A stretch of DNA of 64,000 bases from Notamacropus eugenii. Lineage: Eukaryota; Chordata; Mammalia; Diprotodontia; Macropodidae. A program made the position numbers and the translations under genes. Where the stretch lies: contig NC_092875.1 in assembly GCF_028372415.1 (NCBI RefSeq), positions 34,242,817-34,306,816 of the forward strand. Direction: 5' to 3'. A model generated the notes under the pieces. That model did not search any database and was not told the origin of the DNA. It saw nothing but the letters and a program-made list of their open reading frames with translations. Positions 55,945 through 64,000 of the stretch are shown here, in pieces (the first letter of the stretch is position 1; every line of letters starts with the position of its first letter).

Positions 55945-58560
55945 TTTGCAATTCAATAAACATTTATTAAGTGCCTACTATGTGCCAGGCACTGTGTTAA
56001 GCACTAAGGGTACCAAAAAATGCAAAAGACAGTCCCTGGCCTCAAGGTGCTTATAATCTAATAGGGGAAACAATGTGTGAACAAATATATACAAAGAAAG
56101 TTGTTTGTCCTTCCTTTTCCAGAAGGACCAGTGACATCATAGGGTGATGTCTTGACTTGCGTGTGAATTGGATTTAAGTGAGGCAGAGTTGCACAAAGTT
56201 GTCAGCCTCTCTCTTCCAGAGTCCAGTGGCAAGACAAAAGTCAGGATGATGGGCAATGACCCAGCATGCAATGGATGGCCTTGGCATCTTCAGTATCTGA
56301 AGCTCTAAGTACTCCACAGCACCTGCTTCTGCTGCCTTCATGTTCATTGGACAAATTATTCTCATTGACCCATTCCGCCAAGGAAGTCTTCACCTGCTTG
56401 GGGTGCACATGCCAGTAACTCAGCAATGGGTTTAAGGCCTGTAGGTTATCCTCAGTTTGGTTGATGGAGATGATTTTGCCAGTGTGGCTGCTGTGCAAGC
56501 TACTGCTTCTTCGAGCTATAAGTGAGAGCTGAGTAACAGGTGGACACCAAAGATGGATAAGTAGTCCTGAAAAAGACTCAGCACATCAGAGGTGCTAGTC
56601 CTCCCTGAACACCCCACCATCTCACCAAGGGAAAAGACGAATTAAAAGAGATTGGGGAAGCCTTCTTGTAGAAGGTGGGGTTTTATTTTGGACTTAAAGG
56701 AAGTCAGAGAAGTTAGGAAGCATATATGAGGAGGGACAAAGACATCCAGAGAAAATGCCCAGAGCTGAGATGGAGTCTCTCTTTTGTAAAACAGCCAGGA
56801 AGCCAGTGTCATGGGATAGAAGAGTTATGTGTTGGGGTGTAAGGTATAAGAAGAATGGAAAGATGGGAGGGGGAAGATTATGAAGGGCTTTGATTGTCAA
56901 AAAGAACATTTTATATTTGATCCTCAAGGTGATAGGGAACTATTGGAGTTTATTGAGTCACCTGTGTTTTAGGAAAATCAGTTCAGTGACTCACTGGAGA
57001 CAGGCAGATCCTTCACAAGGCTGTTGAAACAATCCAAGTGTGAGGCAATGAGGGCCTGCCACAGGATGATAACAGTGTCAGAGGAGAGAAGGGGTATTGC
57101 AGAGGAGACTGAAAGACTTTGGCAAACAGATTAGACATGAGGTTGAGAGAGGGAGAAGCCCAGGATGACTCTTAACTGAGAGCCTCAGGGACAAGGAAGA
57201 TGGTGTTGCTCTCTATAGTAATAGGGAAGGGGGCAGGGAGGATTTAGGGGACAAGATGAGTTCTGTTTTGAATATGTTGAGTTTGGAATGTCTACTAGAC
57301 ATCCAGCGTGGGAAGTCTGAAAGGCAGTTGAAGATGTCAGCAGAGTAGATTGGGGCAGGAAAGGCAGATTTGAGAGTCATCAGCATAGAGATGATAATTA
57401 AATCCATGGGAGTTGATGAAATGACCAAGTGAAGTAATATAGAGGGAAAAGAGAAGAGGGTCCAGGACAGAACCCTGAAGGACACCTTCAAGTGTGTGAT
57501 CTGGAAGAGGATGCAGCAAAGAAGACTAATTAGGAGCAGTCAGATATGTAGCAGCAAAACCAGGAGAGAGGGGTAGCCAGAAAACCCAGAGGTAAGACAG
57601 TATCAATGCAGAGAGGGGGATCAACAAATACTGTCAAATCTGCAAAGGGGTTAAGGAAAATGGAGATTAAGAAAAGACCATTAAATTTAGCAACTAAGAG
57701 TTCACTGGTAATTTTGGAGAGAGCAGTTCTGGTGAAATGATAAGGTTGGAAGTCATATTGTAAGAGGTTAAGAAGGGAGAAGAAAGACAGAGGAGACTGA
57801 TTGTAAGTGGCCTTTTTGAGGATCTTAGTTATAAAGGGTAGAAGAGATAGAGGATGATGGTTAGCTGGGATGGAAGGATCAAGTAAGAATTTTTTCAGGA
57901 TGGGGGAAACAGGGGCATGTTTGTAGGAAGTAGAGAAGGAGCCAGTAGAGACTGAAAATAAGTGAAAGAGTGGGGAATTGGAAGAGATGGTCTAGGAACT
58001 CTTCATCAGGTACATGGGTCAGCCTTGTTAAGAAGTAAAGTCATCTTTTCACATGAGACATGGCAGTCTATGTGTAAGGCATGAAGGCAATGAATGTGGG
58101 AGTAGCCCAATGCTGAGGCTTCACTGGACATAACAGGAGATATGATAAGGGCTCAAGAAATTGAAGATAGCAGAATAGTATAGAACTGAATTGGTTCACC
58201 AAGGAATCAAAATGAGAGAAGACATTGAGAGTGGCTAGTGCAGGGGAGATGACCTGGGAGAGAATTGAGGGGTCAAGGGATTGGAAGTCATTGTGTGGAC
58301 CAAGAGTAGGGTTTTGTAATGGAAGGGCAGAAGGAGAGGTGAAAAACCAAGAGATTATGGTTCTATGGGGGGAATATCAGAATTCTTTTAGATCAAAGTG
58401 GTACATTTGCAGGTGATGGCAAAATTAAGGGTATGACCATCTTTGTGTGTGGCTGAGTTGGGGTGGAGGAGTAGCTCATGCAAGAAAAGTGGGTTGAGGA
58501 ACTAGGTAGTTAGGACATTTGAGAGAATTGGTTGAATGGTGAAGTCCCTAGAAGGAAGGC
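55945..58560 (-). mobile_element. L2 LINE remnant, 3' end to RT, split by an RTE copy
   Basis: The left end is the reversed L2 3' terminus (aataaacatttattaagtgc; ctatgtgccaggcactgtgt). After an inserted RTE copy (56098-56640) the L2 sequence resumes (aagccttcttgtagaaggtg). Minus-strand translations show L2 motifs: [33 protein letters not shown], and DFPRWMSSRHSKLNIFKTEL. The YADD box is readable but frames are broken. The part beyond about 57560 is assigned by position only. Confidence 0.65.
56098..56640 (-). mobile_element. RTE-tailed repeat inserted in L2
   Basis: It begins with 'gttgtttgtccttccttttc', the reversed RTE tail, and shares its body with 49405-49930. L2 sequence stops at its left edge and resumes at its right edge, so it is the younger element. 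Confidence 0.65.
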
Positions 58561-58684
58561 AGGAATTGGGGAGAAGAGAAAAATTGTGAGCCAGATACTA
58601 AACTCATTGAGGAAGAAAGGGGAATACTTGTAAAGTCCTTGAGATCAGGGTATTGTTTCTGCGTGTGTATATGTGTCTGTGCTT

Positions 58685-58686
<2 letters not shown>

Positions 58687-58757
<71 letters not shown>
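58687..58757. repeat. (GT)n microsatellite
   Basis: About 35 uninterrupted GT units. Likely length-polymorphic. Confidence 0.97.
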
Positions 58758-58760
<3 letters not shown>

Positions 58761-58793
58761 TTGTGTTACCAACACCTAGCACAGTACCTGTTG

Positions 58794-58992
58794 CATTTGT
58801 TGTTTGGTCATTTTTTAGTCATGTCTGACCCTTTGTGACTCCATTTTGAGTATTCTTGGCAAAGAAACTGGAGTGGTTTGCCACTTCCTTCTCCAGTATA
58901 TTCAATGAATTCATTTTGTCAGACAATCAACAGTTAGTACCCGAGGCTGGATTTTAATTTAGGTCTTCCTGACTCCAGGCCCAGTGCTCTAG
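58794..58992 (-). repeat. BovB-tailed marsupial SINE (Mar1-like), head truncated
   Basis: In reverse: tail 'ttgttgtttggtcatttttt', 'tttgtgactccattttgagt' and 'ggtcttcctgactccaggcc'. The middle box is degraded. Confidence 0.7.
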
Positions 58993-59261
58993 CCTGGCAC
59001 ACAGAAAGCTCTGAATAACTGTCTGTTGATTAACTTTGGGAGCACAGAATCCCCATAAGGAATTAAGTGGGGATTACAAAGAATTTTCCAATCCTATGTC
59101 AGACAGTCATCTAGAACCAGACTTAGAATCAGCATCAGTGGGAAAGAGTCAAAAGAACAAACTTAACCTGGGAACATTTCAGCTAGCATTTATTGGCCGT
59201 TCTTTGTTAAGATGGCTCATAGTCTTTACTAGACTAAAGAGCTAGCAGCTTGTTTATCATG

Positions 59262-59505
59262 CAGTGAGCTGGCACAGTGGATAAAGCACTAAACCTGGAA
59301 TTAGGAACACTTGAGTTCAAATCCTAACTCAAATATTTTATTAGCTGTGTGACCCTGGGCAAGTCACAATCTCTGTTTGCCTGCTTCCTCAACTGTAAAA
59401 TGGGGATAATAAGAGACTTAGCTCAAAGGACTGTTGGAAGGATCAAATGAGGTAGTATTTGTAAAGCTCTCAGCAGAGTAAGAGTTTAATAAGTGCTTGT
59501 TGTAT
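59262..59505 (+). repeat. CORE-SINE (THER/MIR-type)
   Basis: 'agctggcacagtggataaag' (head), 'ttagctgtgtgaccctgggc', 'caactgtaaaatggggataa' and 'taagagtttaataagtgctt' in forward order. Confidence 0.75.
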
Positions 59506-61230
59506 TCCTTTCTTCCTGCCTTATTGTTAGGCAGGGGCTTTCTGAGCAAGCTGGGGATCCAGTCCAGAAGATAAGAATAAAGAAAACCAGAGTGACTAGG
59601 ACAGTTTCTAACCCAGAAAAGGAACAGCAAGGTTGGCAGAGAGAGCCCAGTGGGAAGTGTAGGCACAACATCCATCAGGGAACAGTGTGTCAGTATTACT
59701 ACAAGGTAATGATAGCCCTTTAGCTTCAGGGCATGGGCTATCCTCACCACATATGTCCCCTACACAAGCATACTTGCCCCACACAGGTTCCTAGTGAGTG
59801 TCTCTTCCCCTATGTTCCACCCCCACATGTATTCTGTAAATATTCCATCCATGTATGTTTTCTGGTCATGAATATATATGTCTACTCCAATAGTTTGTAT
59901 AAGAACCTTTAAAAGAGTATAACCTATGTGTATTTGGTGAGTGGTGAGGAATCTTTTCCTTGTCCCTCCATTTATTATATTATTTTTATTAAATATATGT
60001 TGTTTTGAGTGAATGACTGGTTGGTAAAAGTAAGTGCATCCAAGGAATCTGGTGAACTATGATTTTGAGTGGTTGTTGACCTCACTGAATACTTCAGATC
60101 TGAGGTGGTTCCTGAGGAGGTTCCATGTGTGAGAGGAGGTACCCAGGTGCTACATATGGAAAAATCCCTGAATTTCTGAGTCCTACCCAACTCTGGTAAT
60201 CCTTTACCTACTTCCATCCTGGGTTACCCAGCAAAATGCTCCTGGTCTGTTCATGTGTGTGTTGGCCCTAGATTAAAGGCTGATCCGAGAGTGAGGCTGG
60301 GCAATTCATGGTTTCACAGATGAAGGAAATAGAGTGAACCAGATGACTAAGTGAGAACTAGAATAAAGTTTTGAACTCGTCACTGCCCACCCTCTGATCT
60401 GGGACACCCAGGGAGGTCAAGGGTCCCCAGAGTCAGAAGATTTTCTAGCAGAAGGGCCTAGAAAAGAAGCAAAGGGATTGAAGGGGCAACATCCACGGAG
60501 GCAGAAGACAAAGGTAAGACCCACAAGAGCATACGTTCACAGATTATATATAGCTGGAAGGGATTTTTGTTCATGCTACAGTATATTTTCCATGAGGAAG
60601 TATGGTAGGGATGGAAGAATCATGAATGGCTGGTATCCCTTCAATTAGAGGGGATTTTTGCTGACTTCTTTTCAAGTTCAAAGTCCAACACGTCCAAAGG
60701 TTAGTGAGCATATTTAATAGGCTGGTTTGATTTGTGAATATGATACTTACTGGTCTACATAGTACACTGTGTAAGTACAATTTCTATTTAACAGACTTAC
60801 TGATCAATTTTCTTTTATCTGTAATAACATCCAAAATCTACAGCATACCTCGAAAAATTCACAGCACACATGGGATAGACCCTTTGAGAACCATCTCTCC
60901 TGAATTTCCCACAGATGAAGAACATGAGGGACCAGTGAAACCCAAGGTCACAGATATCATAAATGGCAAAGCCAAGGTGTCAATGCAGGTCCTTGTATCT
61001 AACATATTTCCACTTCACTCTAATATTAAGAAGAAAAAACCAACAAACCCAACCCACATGGCTAGAAGGGAAGGAGGAGCAAATTGATGGATGAGTCAGA
61101 GTTTGGCCACATGTCCAGAGAGTAAAGATGAGTATGCTCAGTGACAGTCCCTCTGGTGGCAGTGCTGCCCTGCTTCAGAGGTGACTTGGACTCTGGACCT
61201 AACTTTCACAGTTGACTCACAGTTGCTGGC
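59505..61230. other. Spacer between repeats and gene D
   Basis: AT-rich and without a convincing gene. A weak MIR fragment (about 60890-60990, ccacagatgaagaacatgag) is possible. Parts of 59700-60430 have an LTR-like look but no supporting ends. Confidence 0.3.
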
Positions 61231-61263
61231 AGTCTGAAGAGAGCTATTACTTTGGGGCATTCT

Positions 61264-61269
61264 TTTATT
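61264..61269 (-). terminator. Polyadenylation signal of gene D
   Basis: TTTATT (AATAAA on the minus strand) in the TTTGAATAAA context, about 180 bases past the stop. The flanking block ttattcaaaccctctc is also present at gene B (33075-33090). Confidence 0.6.
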
Positions 61270-61450
61270 CAAACCCTCTCTGTTCCAGGGGAAAAAGGGA
61301 GAGCTTGGAAGTCCCCACCACTTGGACACATGATCTGGTCCTGTTCCCTCTCAGGGATCCTCAAAGTTGAGGCCTGCTCATGTTCACTGAGGGCTTCCAG
61401 TTAGTTTGCACCATGTCCTCCCATCCTCGAGACCCTCTCTTGCTTTTCTT

Positions 61451-64000
61451 CTAAACTGTTCTGTTCGTCCTCCTCTTTTTTCTCTCCTCCTCTTCTGCTT
61501 CTTCCTCCTCCCTTTCTTCCTCCCTTTCCTCATCCTTCTCCTCTTCCTCCTCTTTATATGTCTCTTCCTCTTCTCTCATTGGTTCTGATTTGTAAAGGAC
61601 AGATAAAACTTGCTCTCTCTCCTCCTCCTCCTCCTCCACCCTGTCCTTCTGTCGAAACAGTACATATAATAGGCAATACATTAATATGAGAAAAACAAGG
61701 ATTATGACCAAGATCTCAAAAAAGGACAGAAGAGACCTGCTGGATTCTTGGCTGCTGTCATTTTCCCAGCTGGTATTTTCCTGGCTGGCATTTTCCCAGC
61801 TGGCATTCTCCCGGCTGGCATTCTCTGTAGTAGGGCCAGTAGAGGGTTCAGATGTTGGAAAGGGGCTACCTAGGGATTGAAGACGACGGGAGTTATGACC
61901 TTGAGCTCTGATGAAGAAGGGAGGACCCTGCAGTCTAAGAGGGGAAGTGTGCAAACTAGGAGACAGGTTGTTTGCAAGAGGAGCTGGGGCTATTTGGGGT
62001 TTCTGATATAAGAGAAGTGACTTAGGAGAAAGGGTTCTGACCTCCACAGGGGAGCCACTGCCCACACTGCCCCCAAAACCCACGGAATCACACGTGGGAG
62101 GGGCATAGCCATCATCATAGTGACAGTGCTTGAGGTTGTTACAGACCCCTCGGCCATGGCACAGGGCCTCTGGCTCACAGTCATACTGCAATGCCTGCAT
62201 GGCAGAGCACGTGCGGTTGAGACAGATCTTCTGGGGGCCACACAAGGTGCCTTCCTGCACAGCCCCTCCATCAGGGAGATCCACATCCTCAAAGAGATCC
62301 ACTCCCCAGCACCATGTGTTCTCCAGGGGGATCTGGATGAGAGTGTGGTGGTCCCTCATTTGGGGCAACCTCAGGATATCCTCACACAGCAGCCTCCCAC
62401 ACATGACATTCTCAGGCTCACACTTGACAAACACCTTGTGTAAGCCCTTCTGGTCACTGCCACAGTTCCCAAACCTGTCCCCTTGGCTGTTCAGGTGATG
62501 GTAACAGCTATGCCGGGCAACTCTGGAACCCTCCCCAAACACCTCCACACACTGGCTCTGCAGGCTCCTACAGCGGCCCTGGTAGCAGTACCCTTCACCC
62601 CTGCAAGGGGTGCCATCTTGCTTGTAGGTGTCTGGCTGGCACCACATGGAGCTGCCATTACAGTACTCAGGGAGGTCACACTCATCCATGCTGGCACGAC
62701 AGGGTGTGGAGGCCTTCAGAAACTTGCACTTTCTGCAGCAGGCTCCAAAAGCACAGTCTGAGCCCAGCCTCAGCTGGCAAGAGGGCAGGCAGCACGGGTC
62801 CTTCATGCAGTCTTGAGGACCACCACAGTCACACTCCTCCCCTTGGTCTACCATGTGGTCCCCACAGAAGGGCTTGCTGACCATGCCCCTGGGCCCTGGT
62901 TTGTCATAGAGGCATGATCCTTTGTGTTGCGGTAGGAATTCATAGAAATCCTCCAAGCTGCAGTTGCTAAAATGACTCTCAAAGCTGATTGTTGCAAGCA
63001 TGATGCAGGATGGCTGGTCAGGACACATGCAAGCCAGGTGGTCATGCTTCATGCCCAAGTTATGGCCCAACTCATGGACCATGAGCAAAGCAAACAGAGT
63101 AGGATCTTCATGGTAGAAAGATTCCACTCCTGCTGCAAGCTCAGACACACAGGCCCCATTGAGAAAGGCTTCCCCCATGAACTCCCCTGGGTCATAGCCC
63201 ACTATGAGATGGGCAACATCATGCTTTGCCCGACTGACCAGCTCCCCTTCTCTCCAGTGGTTGAAATTGTGCAGCACTTCCTGCAAGTCCCCAGAAACCC
63301 TCACCTGGTCCCTCTCTGTCCAGATCTCCAAACCTGTCAGGACCACCTTGACACGGATTCCCTGACTGTAGGTGTTGACATGGGCAAGGGCGTCCATCAC
63401 CATCTGGACTGTCTTGGTCACGCTGCTTTTCCACATTTGGAAACGCCTGTTGTTGACCACGACAAACATCTCTACATACTTGGTGTGTGACCAGATGTAG
63501 TTCAGGGCCTCAGGTTCAAGCATCTCTTTCTCTTCCTTTCTCTGTTTCTGCACACTGCTTCTGGATCTTTGGTCTTCCTCAGTGGTCACCCTGCAGGAAC
63601 TGTGGAGCTGCCAATCCACATGATATAAGATGTGTTCAAACTGCCTCAATGTTTCAATGGGTTCAATGCAATAGACCATTTTCTGGATGGTCACTATGCC
63701 CCAAAGGCCTGAACAGGTGCTGACAGACACAATGGACCCCAGCTCACCTTCTACGAATCCATCATAGTGGCAACTGTCTGGGATAAAAGACATGTCTAAA
63801 CTTGGGACACCTTTGGAGTAGGTGTAGACAGGGAAATTCTTGACAAATAATCTTCTCCTGAAGTGAATAACTTGCCTCTTCTCTTTCATTAGCAGCACAT
63901 ATGACAGTTTACCTTTTGAATCTTCTTTGTCCCCGAATGTTAACCTACTGGGGATGATGGTTTCATAGGAAGAGTGATGTACTGATTCTGAGGTACCATA
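61451..64000 (-). CDS. ADAM1-like (fertilin alpha-type) metalloprotease-disintegrin, gene D, 5' end off-window
   Basis: The frame is open from the right edge (first visible codons YGTSESVHHSSYETIIPSRL) to the stop at 61451, giving 849 residues. By comparison with genes A-C the signal peptide and start codon lie just beyond the window. Visible parts: prodomain; metalloprotease with HELGHNLGMKHD (H at plus 63074-63076); disintegrin, cysteine-rich and EGF-like regions; a long stalk; a membrane span (FFEILVIILVFLILMYCLLY); and a very acidic Glu-rich tail. The core matches B and C almost exactly, and the late prodomain matches C. The stalk ends in five N-glycosylation sequons spaced five residues apart. 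One EGF-like cysteine is replaced by tyrosine (LKHCHYDDGY against LKHCHCDDGY). The zinc site is intact, so a functional protease is expected. Confidence 0.88.
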   Translation of the reverse strand, partial: YGTSESVHHSSYETIIPSRLTFGDKEDSKGKLSYVLLMKEKRQVIHFRRRLFVKNFPVYTYSKGVPSLDMSFIPDSCHYDGFVEGELGSIVSVSTCSGLWGIVTIQKMVYCIEPIETLRQFEHILYHVDWQLHSSCRVTTEEDQRSRSSVQKQRKEEKEMLEPEALNYIWSHTKYVEMFVVVNNRRFQMWKSSVTKTVQMVMDALAHVNTYSQGIRVKVVLTGLEIWTERDQVRVSGDLQEVLHNFNHWREGELVSRAKHDVAHLIVGYDPGEFMGEAFLNGACVSELAAGVESFYHEDPTLFALLMVHELGHNLGMKHDHLACMCPDQPSCIMLATISFESHFSNCSLEDFYEFLPQHKGSCLYDKPGPRGMVSKPFCGDHMVDQGEECDCGGPQDCMKDPCCLPSCQLRLGSDCAFGACCRKCKFLKASTPCRASMDECDLPEYCNGSSMWCQPDTYKQDGTPCRGEGYCYQGRCRSLQSQCVEVFGEGSRVARHSCYHHLNSQGDRFGNCGSDQKGLHKVFVKCEPENVMCGRLLCEDILRLPQMRDHHTLIQIPLENTWCWGVDLFEDVDLPDGGAVQEGTLCGPQKICLNRTCSAMQALQYDCEPEALCHGRGVCNNLKHCHYDDGYAPPTCDSVGFGGSVGSGSPVEVRTLSPKSLLLYQKPQIAPAPLANNLSPSLHTSPLRLQGPPFFIRAQGHNSRRLQSLGSPFPTSEPSTGPTTENASRENASWENASQENTSWENDSSQESSRSLLSFFEILVIILVFLILMYCLLYVLFRQKDRVEEEEEEREQVLSVLYKSEPMREEEETYKEEEEEKDEEREEEREEEEAEEEERKKRRTNRTV
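61759..61826 (-). repeat. 15-bp minisatellite encoding an N-glycosylation sequon repeat in gene D
   Basis: About 4.5 tandem copies of a 15-bp unit (cattttcccagctgg and variants at 61759, 61774, 61789 and 61804). It encodes NASRE, NASWE, NASQE and NTSWE followed by NDS, each unit holding an N-x-S/T sequon. Confidence 0.9.

Noticed and set aside
58687-58757. CRISPR-like or other array
   Set aside because: A simple GT dinucleotide repeat. No spacer structure anywhere in the window.
59700-60430. Possible LTR
   Set aside because: It has an AT-rich part and a late AATAAA, but no matching ends or flanking repeat were found.
63896-63898. Internal start for gene D at 63898
   Set aside because: This codon is GTG, and the frame is open to the window edge with prodomain sequence matching the other copies. 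The true start lies outside.

Overview
The window is nuclear DNA of a mammal, almost certainly a marsupial. I see protein-coding genes without introns, heavy CpG depletion and dense interspersed repeats. The repeats have a marsupial character: L1 elements and ORF2-less half-L1 copies, BovB and other RTE-clade LINEs, tRNA-headed SINEs ending in a BovB-like tail, and older L2/L3/CR1 and MIR/CORE-SINE remnants. No bacterial-type operon, CRISPR array, rRNA or tRNA gene was found. The species cannot be fixed from the sequence alone.

The host content I can support is a cluster of four single-exon ADAM genes of the ADAM1 (fertilin alpha) type: A (16418-18943, +), B (33269-35764, -), C (40654-43146, -) and D (61451 to the right edge, -, 5' end off-window). 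All four keep the prodomain, a metalloprotease with the intact HExxHxxGxxHD zinc site, the disintegrin, cysteine-rich and EGF-like regions, a transmembrane segment and a short cytoplasmic tail. ADAM1-type proteins are sperm-surface proteins, so this is best read as a lineage-expanded family of testis or sperm ADAMs.

The most interesting signal is in how the copies differ. B, C and D are nearly identical, with no net indel, over about 1.4 kb of protease, disintegrin, cysteine-rich and EGF-like sequence. They are unrelated or strongly diverged in the signal/prodomain and in the stalk, membrane span and tail. This is the pattern expected from recurrent gene conversion of a core between copies whose ends diversify. 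C is also a mosaic: its tract shared with D starts further 5' than its tract shared with B. Gene A, inverted, lies outside the conversion group, but it shares a recognisable 5' leader with B and C. In A and B this leader keeps two upstream ATGs, and in C both are lost.

Layout: 1-2275 L1 remnant (-); 2365-3932 L1 3' part (+); 4091-12702 L1 (+) with a stacked 5' UTR, interrupted at 4138-6903 by a half-L1 with a perfect 17-bp target-site duplication and an intact ORF1; 12713-16417 mostly unique DNA and the gene A leader; gene A; solo LTR 19225-19622; CR1/L3, MIR, BovB and RTE remnants 19940-22965; BovB 23065-27530, interrupted by a second half-L1 at 23237-26194; L1 3' end, L2, nested SINEs and a second L1 3' end to 31783; gene B; SINE-rich spacer; gene C; L2, microsatellite, a palindromic MITE-like element and an L1 3' UTR (43150-47620); an unrecognised ORF and an RTE element (48260-51340); a pair of inverted ~240-bp repeats (52030-54220); L2 with a nested RTE copy (55380-58560); spacer; gene D.

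All homology statements were made by eye from remembered family features. No database search or alignment program was run.
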